Shown here in pieces: positions 17,566-26,180 of a DNA stretch of 64,000 nucleotides (the stretch's first letter is position 1; the number at the start of each line of letters is the position of its first letter). The DNA lies in the NCBI RefSeq assembly GCF_031885415.1, contig NZ_CP116871.1, positions 3,100,001 to 3,164,000 on the forward strand. The letters run 5' to 3'. Position numbers and translations under genes: made by a program. The notes beneath the pieces were generated by a model. The model saw only the letters and a program-made list of their open reading frames with translations, had not been told where the DNA came from and searched no databases. Origin of the DNA: Microbacterium forte. Its GTDB lineage: Bacteria; Actinomycetota; Actinomycetes; Actinomycetales; Microbacteriaceae.

Positions 17566-18234
17566 TCACAGACGCGGCAGCACCGTCGCCGCGATCACGG
17601 TGTTCATGATGACGGCGTTCATTGTGCGCACCACCGCGCTCGATGCCGCTGCGGCACCCCAGTCGCCGTCCTCGAGCCGCTTCGCCCTCGTGTAGACATC
17701 GCTGCCCCAGGGGATCTCCGCGTGGAACTGGGAGAGCGTGCCGCTCGCCGACAGGAGGGCGATGCTCGCCGCGGTGCGGGGGTCCGGATCGTCGCCGTCG
17801 ATGAGCGCGGCTCGCACTCTGCGGATGAGGTCGGAGCGGCGTTCGCCGGCGAGTGTGAGCTTCGTCGTCGGGAAGAGTCCGAGGACCTTGCCTTCCGCGC
17901 GGTTCAGATCACCGCGCGCGACGACACGGTCGAGCACCGGGCCGCGCAGCTGGGGACCGATGCCGGCGAGAACGGCCTGCACGTCCTGAGCCTTCTTCGA
18001 CAGCGACGTCAGCGCCGATGCGAGAAGCGGGTCGGGCGCGTCGCCTTCGCCGACCGCGCGCACCCGGGTGAACAGTCCGTGCTCCTCGGCTTCGACCCGA
18101 CCGGCGAGCGCGAGGTCGGCCAGCACGGCGCCGCCGAGCACGTAGAAGAGGATGTTCTCGCCGGCGATGGTGCCCGAATCGGGTTGGAAGAGCAGGAGCA
18201 GGGTGTCTTCGACGATCAGGGGTTCTTCCGACAT
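17566..18234 (-). CDS. GPP34 (GOLPH3/Vps74-like) family protein
   Basis: 222 residues and rich in hydrophobic helices. The N-terminus LIVEDTLLLLFQPDSGTIAG followed by VLGGAVLADLALAGRVE matches the bacterial GPP34 family, whose eukaryotic relatives bind PI4P on the Golgi. In actinobacteria these soluble proteins are abundant, but their role is undefined. I chose ATG 18234, preceded by GAGGAG; an upstream start adds eight residues without support. The gene is divergent from a small multidrug-export-type gene across the large inverted repeat at 18308-18396. Confidence 0.85.
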   Translation of the reverse strand: MSEEPLIVEDTLLLLFQPDSGTIAGENILFYVLGGAVLADLALAGRVEAEEHGLFTRVRAVGEGDAPDPLLASALTSLSKKAQDVQAVLAGIGPQLRGPVLDRVVARGDLNRAEGKVLGLFPTTKLTLAGERRSDLIRRVRAALIDGDDPDPRTAASIALLSASGTLSQFHAEIPWGSDVYTRAKRLEDGDWGAAAASSAVVRTMNAVIMNTVIAATVLPRL

Positions 18235-18307
18235 GGGTGCTCCTCGGGTCCTCGGCATCGCGGCCGCGACCTGTCGTCACGGTCGTCACGAGCGCCTGTA
18301 GACGCAT

Positions 18308-18396
18308 AGTCAAGACGGTGTTCCGACCACAGGGTCAAGCGGGTCGGCGATCGGAGAGCTCACGCTTGACCCTGTCCCGGGCACACGGTCTTGACT
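18308..18396. repeat. Large interrupted palindrome with four TTGAC boxes
   Basis: Two 36-nt arms (18308-18343 and 18361-18396) are inverted copies with 29 of 36 matches, separated by 17 nt. Each arm ends in conserved blocks: AGTCAAGAC outside and ACAGGGTCAAGCG inside, the latter perfect in both arms. Read outward, each arm gives TTGACC then TTGACT, 25 nt apart, pointing toward the GPP34 gene on the left and the membrane-protein gene on the right. It therefore looks like a symmetric divergent control region with duplicated regulator sites and/or -35 elements. Nothing suggests a mobile element. Confidence 0.8.
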
Positions 18397-18455
18397 GCCT
18401 TCAGACATCCGCGGTACGCACCGTCCGCGGCATCCGACAGAGAGAGATATGACCG

Positions 18456-19067
18456 ATGGACAACCCCTATCCCTGGTTGCAGGACTTCATCAACCAGGTC
18501 CCCGAGATCCTGCAGCCGATCATGGTCGCGCTCGTCGCCGCCATCCCGTACATCGAGGGCGAGGGCGCCGCCGCGTTCGGCATCATCGCCGGAATCAACC
18601 CGATCGTCGCTGCGCTCGCCGCCATCACGGGCAATGTGCTCTGCGTGATCGCGGTCGTGCTGCTCGGATCGCGGATCCGCGGCGGGGTCGTCGCGCGCCG
18701 CGCGGCGCGATCGGCTGCGGCCTCGCCCTCAGCGGTCGGTGGCTCGGCGCATGTCACGTCGACGGTGGCGACCGCCACGGCATCCGACGCAGGCGGGGTC
18801 TCCGGCTCAGCGACAGCCGACGACGATGACACGACGCGGCGCGGGAAGGGGCGCGCGAAGCTGCGGCGCTGGCTGGTCAGGTTCGGTGTCCCCGGCGCCA
18901 GCATCCTGGCACCGATCGCTCTTCCGACGATGCTCACCGCGGCCTTCTTCGTCGCATCCGGCGTGCGCAAGGAATGGGTCATCCTGTGGCAGATCATCGC
19001 GATCGTGCTGTGGACGGGAGCTGTCGCGGCCGCTGCCACGGGACTCCTCGCCCTGCTGGGCTGGTGA
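18456..19067 (+). CDS. Small multidrug export-type membrane protein
   Basis: 203 residues. TM helices occur at ~20-75 (MVALVAAIPYIEGEGAAAFG, IVAALAAITGNVLCVIAVVLL) and ~140-200, separated by a long Ala/Ser/Thr-rich and charged cytoplasmic segment (TADDDDTTRRGKGRAKLRR). The IPYIEGEGA motif and overall layout match the COG2426 / small multidrug export family; transport activity is an annotation, not shown here. GAGAGAG precedes the ATG. It shares the divergent control region at 18308-18396 with the GPP34 gene. Confidence 0.75.
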   Translation: MDNPYPWLQDFINQVPEILQPIMVALVAAIPYIEGEGAAAFGIIAGINPIVAALAAITGNVLCVIAVVLLGSRIRGGVVARRAARSAAASPSAVGGSAHVTSTVATATASDAGGVSGSATADDDDTTRRGKGRAKLRRWLVRFGVPGASILAPIALPTMLTAAFFVASGVRKEWVILWQIIAIVLWTGAVAAAATGLLALLGW

Positions 19068-19146
19068 GGCGGCGCTCCTGCCCGAGAGCATGCGGCGTCG
19101 TCCTGGAGATGACGGACCTCGAGATCGCCTGATCAGTCGTCCACCG

Positions 19147-19668
19147 TCAGCGGAGGACGCCGCAGGCGGTCTCGACTCGGAGCATGACCGTGCCACCTGC
19201 TCCCATCGGGTAGCTCAGCAGGTACGAGCCGGTCTCGTCCTCGATGAGCGTGTGCCCGCCCGTCACCGGCCAGGTGGCGCCGTCGGAGTATTCGACGTCC
19301 TGCGAGGACGTGCCGGTGGAGGTCACCGCGTCGCCGTATTCATCCTGCAGTTCGGAGATCGTCCCCTCGATGTCGGTGCTGGGGATACCGAGCGCCCATA
19401 TCCACCGCCCGATGCCGTCGTCTTCGCCCTGGCACGGGTACGCGTTCGCGTCAGCCTCCGCGTAGCGCTCGCCCGCGGGGAACGCGTCCACGAGCTTGTC
19501 GACGACGTCATTCGAAGTGTCTCTCACCTCGTTCATGCTCTGGTCGAACTTCGGCGGCTCGACGTCGGTGGGGGCGCTCGGGGAGCATCCGGCCACTGTG
19601 GCGAGGGCGAGAGGCAGAGCCAGGAGAGGTGCGAGTCGCGTGGAGCGCATAGGCACAGTCTTGCTCAT
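19147..19668 (-). CDS. Hypothetical lipoprotein
   Basis: About 173 residues. A short basic N-terminus, the hydrophobic core LAPLLALPLALA and the lipobox TVAGC predict a lipid-anchored extracytoplasmic protein. The mature part is acidic with two Cys (PCQGEDD and ETACGVLR at the C-terminus) that could pair. No domain is recognised. The start is uncertain: 19668 or 19650, with neither preceded by a strong ribosome site. It is divergent from the glutaminase gene. Confidence 0.7.
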   Translation of the reverse strand: MSKTVPMRSTRLAPLLALPLALATVAGCSPSAPTDVEPPKFDQSMNEVRDTSNDVVDKLVDAFPAGERYAEADANAYPCQGEDDGIGRWIWALGIPSTDIEGTISELQDEYGDAVTSTGTSSQDVEYSDGATWPVTGGHTLIEDETGSYLLSYPMGAGGTVMLRVETACGVLR

Positions 19669-19738
19669 CCCGACGGGCGACACGTCAACCCCGTCGGCCG
19701 ATCCCCTCTTTTCACACGACACGTGTCACTGTGGACGG

Positions 19739-20671
19739 ATGAGACCAGACGCGCGAAGCTACGACCTCGACGATCTGCGGCAGCGGGTCATGCAGGAGCA
19801 GGGCGGAGCGGTGGATGACAGCATCCCCGAGCTGGCCGACGCGGACGCCGATCTGTGTGCTCTGGCGCTGGTGCTGCCGGACGGCACGATCCGCACCAGT
19901 GCTCAGTCATCGGTCCCGTTCAGTGTTCAGTCGGCGGTCAAGCCGTTCCTCTTCGCTCTGGCGCTGCTCGACACCGAGGGTGAAGCGCTCGACCTCGTGG
20001 GCATCGAACCGACAGGGGAGGCCTTCGACGCGATCAAGCTCGAGAGCGGGACCGGCCGGCCGCCGAACCCGATGGTCAATGCCGGTGCGCTGCTCACGGC
20101 ATCGCTCGTCGACGGCGTGACCGTGGACGAGCGCGGCGAGCGGATCCTTCGAGGGCTGTCGGCCTTCGCCGGACGCCGGCTCGAGGTCGACGAGAGCGTC
20201 GCGCGGAACGAGCATCTGCTCGGCGACCGCAACCACGCGCTCGCCCACCTCATGCGGGCAGAGGGAACGCTGCATGTCAGCGCCGACGATGCCGTCGCCG
20301 TCTACGCGCGGGCGTGCGCCGTGCTCGTCGACGCGGAGGCGCTGGCCGTCATGGGTGCGACCCTCGCCTGTGGCGGGGTGAATCCGGTGTCGGGGGAACG
20401 CGTCGTCTCGCAGAGCGTGGCTCGCGACGTCGTCTCTGTCATGGCGACCTGCGGCGTGTACGACGGTTCCGGGCGGTGGATGCGCGAGGTCGGCATCCCG
20501 GCGAAGTCGAGCGTGTCGGGTGCGATCGTGCTCTCGGCGCCCGGACGCCTCGGCGCCGCCGTCGTCAGCCCTCCTCTGGACGAGCTCGGCACGAGCGTGC
20601 GTGGAAGAGCGGCATGCGACGCGCTGAGCGTCGAGCTCGACCTGCACGCGTTCGGGACGTCGGCGAACTGA
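19739..20671 (+). CDS. glsA: Glutaminase
   Basis: 310 residues, typical of serine-dependent bacterial glutaminases. The beta-lactamase-like SxxK motif is in FSVQSAVKPF. NPMVNAGALLTASLV, the AHLM segment and the C-terminal GIPAKSSVSGAIVL (KSGVSGGI equivalent) are all characteristic. It converts L-glutamine to glutamate and ammonia in the cytoplasm. The ATG at 19739 is preferred; a much longer upstream frame would run antisense through the divergent lipoprotein gene. Confidence 0.92.
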   Translation: MRPDARSYDLDDLRQRVMQEQGGAVDDSIPELADADADLCALALVLPDGTIRTSAQSSVPFSVQSAVKPFLFALALLDTEGEALDLVGIEPTGEAFDAIKLESGTGRPPNPMVNAGALLTASLVDGVTVDERGERILRGLSAFAGRRLEVDESVARNEHLLGDRNHALAHLMRAEGTLHVSADDAVAVYARACAVLVDAEALAVMGATLACGGVNPVSGERVVSQSVARDVVSVMATCGVYDGSGRWMREVGIPAKSSVSGAIVLSAPGRLGAAVVSPPLDELGTSVRGRAACDALSVELDLHAFGTSAN

Positions 20672-20693
20672 GGATCGAGCCCCCGCCGGTGTC

Positions 20694-21011
20694 TCAGTCT
20701 GCGTCGGGGGAGAAGACGGGGCTGAGGAAGCGACGTTCGTAGCGGCGGATGCACTGCGTTCTCCGCGCCAGCTCGAACGCCTCGATGCACTCGGGGTCGC
20801 TCTTCGAGGCCGTCCGGTAGATCTCGTACTCAGCCAGGGACGGGAAGGTGAACAGCGCGAACGCCTCGTCGCTGTCGCCTTCGCTCGGCAGGAAGTAGCC
20901 GTGGTGGGTTCCTCCGTGCTTGGCCACCAGTCGGATCCATGCGCGCCCGTACTCGGTGAAGTCGTCGAGTTTGTCGGGGTCGATCTCGTAGCGCAGGTGA
21001 ACGGTGATCAT
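20694..21011 (-). CDS. NIPSNAP-family protein
   Basis: 105 residues, a single dimeric alpha/beta ferredoxin-like NIPSNAP domain (MITVHLRYEIDP, WIRLVAKHGGTHHGYFLP, FTFPSLAEYEIYR). I chose the ATG at 21011 because GAGAGG lies 9 nt upstream, whereas the in-frame ATG at 21020 touches that site. Molecular role is unknown for bacterial members. It lies 38 nt behind a lipoprotein gene on the same strand. Confidence 0.85.
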   Translation of the reverse strand: MITVHLRYEIDPDKLDDFTEYGRAWIRLVAKHGGTHHGYFLPSEGDSDEAFALFTFPSLAEYEIYRTASKSDPECIEAFELARRTQCIRRYERRFLSPVFSPDAD

Positions 21012-21049
21012 GTCGTTCATCCTCTCAGAGGGTGAACGTCGTCTCGCTC

Positions 21050-21490
21050 TCAGCCCGCATCCGCGACGTTCCGTTCCTCGTCGGAGTTCGGGGTCCAGCC
21101 GAACCATCCGCCGTCAGTGCTCATGACGCTCCAGTCGCCGCACGCGAAGACGGTCTTCGCCGTGTACGGATCGGGAGCGTCGTCGAGCACCCAGGCCGGC
21201 GCCGAACTCCGTTCCACCTCGGTGCAGTCGTCGCCGAGCGCGGATCCGCTGGAGAGCAGAACGACGGCGTCCGCGGCGTCCTCGATGGTCGACGTGCGCA
21301 CGGTGATCTCGGTGGCGTCGGCCGGGATCCAGCCGGCCTCGACCTCGGCCCCGTCGTCGAAGGCCTCGACGTCGTCGAAGGTCGATGTGGCCTGCTTGTG
21401 GACGATGCTGTCGTAGGCGGAGCATCCGGTGAGAGAGATCAGCCCCACGACGATCAGGGCGGAGGAGGCGAGGGCCGTTCGTGCGTTCAT
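21050..21490 (-). CDS. Hypothetical lipoprotein
   Basis: 146 residues. The signal sequence ALIVVGLISLTGC has a good lipobox (LTGC, Cys ~22). The mature region is acidic and contains two Cys (DDCTEVE and FACGDWSV). The C-terminal part DWSVMSTDGGWFGWTPN is aromatic. No domain is recognised. ATG 21490 gives a normal signal peptide; longer frames run into a low-quality N-terminus. Confidence 0.7.
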   Translation of the reverse strand: MNARTALASSALIVVGLISLTGCSAYDSIVHKQATSTFDDVEAFDDGAEVEAGWIPADATEITVRTSTIEDAADAVVLLSSGSALGDDCTEVERSSAPAWVLDDAPDPYTAKTVFACGDWSVMSTDGGWFGWTPNSDEERNVADAG

Positions 21491-21607
21491 GTGTTCCACA
21501 CTGGTCGACCCGAGCGGCGTCGACATCGGGCGAGCGAGGTAGCGGCATACATCTCGAGGATGATCCCGCGCCGACCCCGCCCCTGAACGCGAAGGTACGC
21601 TGAAGGC

Positions 21608-21826
21608 ATGGGTGATCAATCGCCGCTCGCCTCTCGACCCCTGTGGGCGAGCGTGGCCGACGGCTTCTACGTGGGCAGCCGGGACGGCTCCTTCCTCGGC
21701 TACGTCGACCGTCAGGCGGATGGCATGTGGCGTGCTTTCGACGCGGTCTCGCGTTCCATCGGCGACTATGCAGACCACCACCGCGCGATGGCCGCGGTGA
21801 CCACTCGGGGAGAGGATGCCGGATGA
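21608..21826 (+). CDS. Small protein encoded upstream of BLUF photoreceptor
   Basis: 72 residues, with an N-terminal half likely to form beta strands (LWASVADGFYVGSRDGSFLGYV) and a C-terminal helix (FDAVSRSIGDYADHHRAMAAV). No TM segment. A TACGCT -10 (21596-21601) lies 6 nt before the ATG with no ribosome site, which suggests a leaderless mRNA. Its stop overlaps the BLUF ATG as ATGA, so the two are cotranslated. I do not recognise a named family; a role with the photoreceptor is inferred from coupling only. Confidence 0.7.
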   Translation: MGDQSPLASRPLWASVADGFYVGSRDGSFLGYVDRQADGMWRAFDAVSRSIGDYADHHRAMAAVTTRGEDAG

Positions 21827-22266
21827 CCGCCGAGCACGCACTCGTCTCGCTCGTCTACTGCAGCAGCGCGACGCACCCGTTCAGCGAGCAGGAGCTCGCC
21901 GACCTGCTCGCGGTGAGCCGGGCCCGTAACAGCGCTCGTGACATCACCGGCATGCTGCTCTACCGGGGCGGCGAGTTCGTCCAGATCCTCGAGGGTGCCA
22001 GGTCGGACGTGGAGAGCCTGATGGAGATCATCGGCCGGGATCCCCGTCACGAGGACGTGCGTGTGCTGATCGAGGAGCCGCTGCATGAGCGGCGCTTCGC
22101 CGAGTGGACCATGGGGTATCAGTCCCTGGTCGCTGCGGAGCCGAAGATGCTGTCGGGATATCGCGATTCCTTCGACGACCTCCGCGTGGGCGACCACGAC
22201 ATGATCGGCCGCGCGATCATGGAGCTCACCCTGTGGTTCCGCGTGCGGGAGTCCGCCGCGCGGTAG
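21823..22266 (+). CDS. BLUF-domain blue-light (FAD) photoreceptor
   Basis: 147 residues. The BLUF fold occupies residues ~6-100: Tyr12 in LVSLVYCSS, Asn36 in SRARNSARDITGML and Gln54 in FVQILEG match the Tyr/Asn/Gln hydrogen-bond network around flavin. Trp95 and Met97 in FAEWTMGYQ match the AppA Trp104/Met106 pair. A short C-terminal helical extension of ~45 residues follows, with no EAL or other output domain, so it is a short BLUF protein that must signal through a partner. The gene overlaps the 72-residue ORF upstream. Confidence 0.9.
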   Translation: MTAEHALVSLVYCSSATHPFSEQELADLLAVSRARNSARDITGMLLYRGGEFVQILEGARSDVESLMEIIGRDPRHEDVRVLIEEPLHERRFAEWTMGYQSLVAAEPKMLSGYRDSFDDLRVGDHDMIGRAIMELTLWFRVRESAAR

Positions 22267-22420
22267 ACGCGGGCTCGTGAGCACGGGCCGCTCGCCGGCC
22301 CGCTTCGCCGCAGCTCGCGCTCACCGAGCTCCCGCTCGGCTCTCTCGGGATGTAGACCCTGGTACTGCCTCGCCACCGTGGTCAGGACCGCAGCCCGATG
22401 TGCCCGTGCGCCGTCGTTCG

Positions 22421-22426
22421 TAGCGT
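22421..22426 (+). promoter_or_regulatory. Candidate -10 of ABC/two-component operon
   Basis: TAGCGT lies 24 nt before the ABC ATPase ATG; transcription from about 22433 would leave a short leader containing GAAAGG. The -35 is not clear. The rest of the 183-nt gap after the BLUF gene holds no other feature that I can support. Confidence 0.35.
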
Positions 22427-22449
22427 CGAAGGCGAACGAAAGGCGCGAC

Positions 22450-23382
22450 ATGATTCGAGTTCAGTCCCTGACGAAGCACTACGGCGAGAGGGTGGCCGTG
22501 AACGGCATCGACTTCACCGTCGAACCGGGCACGGTCACCGGGTTCCTGGGACCCAACGGGGCAGGCAAGTCCACGACCATGAGGATGATCGTCGGCTTGG
22601 ACCGGCCGACCGCGGGCACCGCGGAGGTCAACGGTCGGGCCTATGCGGATCTGCCCTCACCCCTGCGCGAGGTCGGCGTGCTGCTCGATGCCCGGTCGGC
22701 GCACAGGCGCCGCACCGCTTACAAGCACCTGCTGGCGATAGCGGCCACCCACGCCATCGGCGCCGCCCGGGTGCGTGAGGTGATCGAGATCGCAGGACTG
22801 GATGCTGTGGCAGACAGGCGGGTCGGCGGATTCTCGCTCGGCATGAACCAACGGCTCGGGATCGCTGCGGCTCTGCTGGGAGACCCGCAGACGATCATCC
22901 TCGACGAGCCGGTGAACGGCCTCGACCCCGACGGCATCCTGTGGATCCGCGGTCTGCTGCGGCAGCTCGCGGGGGAGGGGAAGACCGTGCTGCTCTCGTC
23001 TCATCTGATGAGCGAGATGACCCAGACGGCCGACCATCTGCTGGTCATCGGCCGAGGGACGATCCTGGCAGACGGTCCCCTGCACGACGTGGTCGCGGGT
23101 GCCACCAGATCCGTGGTGCGCGTGCGGACCAGAGAGGTCGAGCGACTCATGGGCACCCTCGCGGGCTCACAGGTCGCCGTGACGGCGCACACGGATGGCG
23201 CGGTCGAGATCGACGGCCTCGCCGCCGAGGACGTTGCGCGTGCCGCGGCCGGCGCAGGCATCGTGCTGCACGAGATCGCCACCATCGAGGGCTCGCTCGA
23301 AGACGCCTACCTCGCCCTCACCGCGCACGACACCGAGTACCGCGCGACCGCGCATGACGCCACCGAAGGAGCCGGACGATGA
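22450..23382 (+). CDS. ABC transporter ATP-binding protein
   Basis: 310 residues. Walker A GPNGAGKST (residues ~36-44), signature FSLGMNQRLGIA, Walker B IILDEPVNGLD and switch His in LLSSH are all intact. A C-terminal extension of ~90 residues follows, typical of ATPases paired with ABC-2 type permeases such as drug or bacitracin exporters. GAAAGG precedes ATG 22450. It overlaps the permease gene by ATGA. Next come a histidine kinase and response regulator, so it is probably an export or self-protection pump controlled by that pair. Confidence 0.92.
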   Translation: MIRVQSLTKHYGERVAVNGIDFTVEPGTVTGFLGPNGAGKSTTMRMIVGLDRPTAGTAEVNGRAYADLPSPLREVGVLLDARSAHRRRTAYKHLLAIAATHAIGAARVREVIEIAGLDAVADRRVGGFSLGMNQRLGIAAALLGDPQTIILDEPVNGLDPDGILWIRGLLRQLAGEGKTVLLSSHLMSEMTQTADHLLVIGRGTILADGPLHDVVAGATRSVVRVRTREVERLMGTLAGSQVAVTAHTDGAVEIDGLAAEDVARAAAGAGIVLHEIATIEGSLEDAYLALTAHDTEYRATAHDATEGAGR

Positions 23383-24221
23383 CCCTCACCACGAGTCCCC
23401 GACGAGCGGATGCGCGCACTCGCCGCCCCGCGTTCGCCCACCTGCTGCGGTCGGAGTGGATCAAGCTGTTCAGCCTGCCCTCCTCCGTGCTCGCCCTCGC
23501 GGCGATCTTCCTCATCGGGGTCGGCGGCAGCCTGTTCCTCGGGGTGACGCTCGAGTCGTCGGGCGCGCCGTCGGTGCTCCTGATCGAGCGCACCATGGCC
23601 GATGTCACGGTGCCGACCGTCGTGCTCGGCCAGATCATCACCGGTATCCTCGGAGTCATGCTGATCGGCGGCGAATACGCATCGGGCTCGATTCAGCCCA
23701 CGTTCGTCGCGGTGCCCGACCGGTTGCGCGTCCTGCGCGCGAAGGCGGTCGTGGCGTTCACCGTCGTCACCGCGACCGCCCTCGTCACCGTGTTCAGCGC
23801 ATGGGCGCTCACCACGCCGATCTATGCACAGTTCGGCCTCGCGGCACCGCTCACCGCACCCGGGGTCGTGCTCGCGCTGCTCAGCTCGGCGGGGTATCTC
23901 GGGCTCTGCGCACTGTTCGGGGTGGGCATCGGGGCACTCGTGCGATCGACGACCGCGGGAGCGATCATCGTCTTCCTGGCCACGCTGCTGCTCCCTGTGC
24001 TGACGTCGCTGCTTCCGTACGGGCTGCTGTCCCGCGCTCTGCGCATCGCCCAGCTGGGCAATGCGGGCGATGCGATGAGCCGGGTCGGCGCGGAAGGCGG
24101 TCCGTTCCTCGACCTGTGGAGCGGTCACATCAGCGTGGGTGCCGGCTGGCTGATCGCGTCGCTCTGGGCGGCGATCGCGCTCGCTGCAGGCGCGATCGCC
24201 CTGCGCAAGAGAGACGTATGA
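23379..24221 (+). CDS. ABC-2 type transporter permease
   Basis: 280 residues with about six TM helices (for example SVLALAAIFLIGVGGSLFLG, VLGQIITGILGVMLIGGEYA, VVAFTVVTATALVTVFSAWA). The GGEYASGSIQPTFVAVPDR cytoplasmic motif between helices 2 and 3 is characteristic of ABC-2 permeases that act with this class of ATPase. It overlaps both neighbours by 4 nt. Confidence 0.9.
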   Translation: MTLTTSPRRADARTRRPAFAHLLRSEWIKLFSLPSSVLALAAIFLIGVGGSLFLGVTLESSGAPSVLLIERTMADVTVPTVVLGQIITGILGVMLIGGEYASGSIQPTFVAVPDRLRVLRAKAVVAFTVVTATALVTVFSAWALTTPIYAQFGLAAPLTAPGVVLALLSSAGYLGLCALFGVGIGALVRSTTAGAIIVFLATLLLPVLTSLLPYGLLSRALRIAQLGNAGDAMSRVGAEGGPFLDLWSGHISVGAGWLIASLWAAIALAAGAIALRKRDV

Positions 24222-25405
24222 CACCGCGGCGATCCGACCTCGTGGTTCTCGGGTCGTACTCGGCGGTCTCGCTGGCCCTCGGCTACCTGTCGCTCGAGTC
24301 GTCACTGACCACACCCGCGTGGGCGCTCGTGGCGCTGTTCGTCGCGGGCATCGCGACGATCCTCGTCTCACGTCGGCATCCGTTCGTGGCCTTCATCGCG
24401 GTTCTCGTCCTTCTCCCGCTGTCGTTCGCCGGCGGTTCAGGCGCCGAAGGGGTGCTCGCGGTCGCGGCGCTGTACCGGTGCGGAGTCGACCTCCGGCCGC
24501 GACAGGCATGGACGGCGTTCGCGGCGGCCGTGGCGTCGGGCATGCTCGCTGCGCTGGTGCTGTCGCTGCGCGTGCGCCTCGGCCCGCCGCTGCTCGGACT
24601 GGCGCCGCGAGTGGACCTCGACGCCTGGCCGCTCGACTGGCTCGGAATCGCCACCGTCGTGGTCGCGGTCTCGCTGATGTCCATCCTCGTCGGGCTCAAC
24701 GTCGGCCACCGGCGGCGCGAGGTCCGCGCACTCGTGGAACGAGCGGAGCAGATGCGCCGTGAGCGAGACCAGGAGTCGCACATCGCTGCCGCGCTCGAAC
24801 GCGAGCGGATCGCGCGGGAGATGCACGACGTGATCGCCCACAGTCTCGCCGTGATGGTCGCGGTCGCCGACGGCGCGCAGGCCTCCGCCGCCGCTCGACC
24901 AGAGGAGTCCCGCCGGGCGATCGGGCAGGTCGCCGAGACCGGACGCCGGACTCTCGTGGAGATGCGTCGCCTGCTGACGACGGTCCGCGGCGAGGGCGAC
25001 TCGGTCGACCGTCAGCCGACGCAGGCGACCATGGAGCGCATCCCGTCTCTGGTCGAAGAATCGCGGAGCGCGGGTCTGCCGATCCGATTCGAGCAGACGG
25101 GCGTCATCGACGCCGACGCGCTGGTGGGGCTGACCGTCTATCGCATCGTGCAGGAGGCGCTGACGAACATCATGCGGCACGCGCGCGACGTGCAGGAGGT
25201 CGTGGTGAAGATCAGCATCGCAGACGACGACCTTTCGATCCTCGTGGAGGACACGTCTGCGCCGGCTCTCCCTATCGTCGACCAGGGCCGTGGCCTGGTC
25301 GGCATCCGCGAGCGCGCCGCGTTCTATGACGGGCACGTCGAGGCCGGACCTCGACCGGGCGGAGGCTGGCGCGTGTTCGTGCGACTTCAGACGGAGAACC
25401 GATGA
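24218..25405 (+). CDS. Sensor histidine kinase (NarX/DesK-like)
   Basis: 395 residues. Four to five N-terminal TM helices (~1-165) have little extracytoplasmic sequence, so the sensor is within the membrane. A HisKA_3 domain has the phospho-His in REMHDVIAHS, followed by HATPase_c with the N-box (VQEALTNIMRHARD) and GRGLVGIRERAA. The start at 24218 overlaps the permease stop. Small-sensor kinases next to ABC exporters often detect cell-envelope stress or the state of the transporter itself. It partners with the downstream regulator. Confidence 0.92.
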   Translation: MTPRRSDLVVLGSYSAVSLALGYLSLESSLTTPAWALVALFVAGIATILVSRRHPFVAFIAVLVLLPLSFAGGSGAEGVLAVAALYRCGVDLRPRQAWTAFAAAVASGMLAALVLSLRVRLGPPLLGLAPRVDLDAWPLDWLGIATVVVAVSLMSILVGLNVGHRRREVRALVERAEQMRRERDQESHIAAALERERIAREMHDVIAHSLAVMVAVADGAQASAAARPEESRRAIGQVAETGRRTLVEMRRLLTTVRGEGDSVDRQPTQATMERIPSLVEESRSAGLPIRFEQTGVIDADALVGLTVYRIVQEALTNIMRHARDVQEVVVKISIADDDLSILVEDTSAPALPIVDQGRGLVGIRERAAFYDGHVEAGPRPGGGWRVFVRLQTENR

Positions 25406-26091
25406 CGATACCCGATGCCCACGCCGCCCGGATCCGGGTGCTGATCGCCGACGATCAGGAGCTGGTCCGCTACGGACTCCGTCTCGTGCTCGAGGCCGAG
25501 GACGACATCCATGTCGTGGGCGAAGCCTCCGACGGGGCGTCTGCCGTCGACGCCGCGATCGCGCTGGGGCCCGACGTGATCCTGATGGATGTGCGCATGC
25601 CCGGCACGGACGGCATCGAGGCGACCCGGGACCTCACCGCACGGCTGCCACGAACCCGGGTGCTCGTGCTGACCACCTACGACCTCGACGAGTTCGCCTT
25701 CGGGGCGCTGCAGGCCGGAGCCGCAGGGTTCCTGCTCAAGAACACTCGGCCGGCCGAACTCGTCGCCGCGATCCGCACGGTCGCGACGGGCGATGCCGTG
25801 GTCGCTCCGCGGATCACCTCGAAACTCATCGAAGTCGCCTTGCCGCACCTGGCTCCCCGCACTCGGGCTCAGGATCACGCTCTCTCGGTGTTGACCGACC
25901 GCGAACGCGACGTCTTCGTTCACGTCGGCCGCGGCCTCACGAACGACGAGATCGCGAGGGCCCTGCACCTGAGCGAATCCACGGTCAAGGCGCACTTCGG
26001 CCGCATCCTCATGAAGCTCGACCTGCCGCACCGTGTGCAGGCGGTCATCCTGGCGTACGAGCTCGGCATCGTCAGGCCCACCGGCCAATAG
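25402..26091 (+). CDS. NarL/LuxR-type response regulator
   Basis: 229 residues. The receiver domain carries acidic pocket IADDQE, phospho-Asp in ILMDVRMPG and Lys in FLLKN. The C-terminal LuxR-type HTH reads LTDRERDVFVHVGRGLTNDEIARAL to VKAHFGRILMKL. It overlaps the kinase gene by 4 nt and completes the ABC-ABC-kinase-regulator operon, which it probably activates. Its DNA site is not identifiable here. Confidence 0.93.
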   Translation: MTIPDAHAARIRVLIADDQELVRYGLRLVLEAEDDIHVVGEASDGASAVDAAIALGPDVILMDVRMPGTDGIEATRDLTARLPRTRVLVLTTYDLDEFAFGALQAGAAGFLLKNTRPAELVAAIRTVATGDAVVAPRITSKLIEVALPHLAPRTRAQDHALSVLTDRERDVFVHVGRGLTNDEIARALHLSESTVKAHFGRILMKLDLPHRVQAVILAYELGIVRPTGQ

Positions 26092-26180
26092 CCCCGCCGC
26101 GCAGGGCCGCCCATCCTCGCAGACTCACTGCGGTGTGTCCACCACTGCCGTGCAGCCCTGTTCGTTGCAAGACTCGGCGC

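Noticed and set aside
18308..18396. The large palindrome as a mobile-element end or MITE.
   Set aside because: No target-site duplication flanks the arms, and the outward TTGAC boxes and divergent genes fit a control region better.
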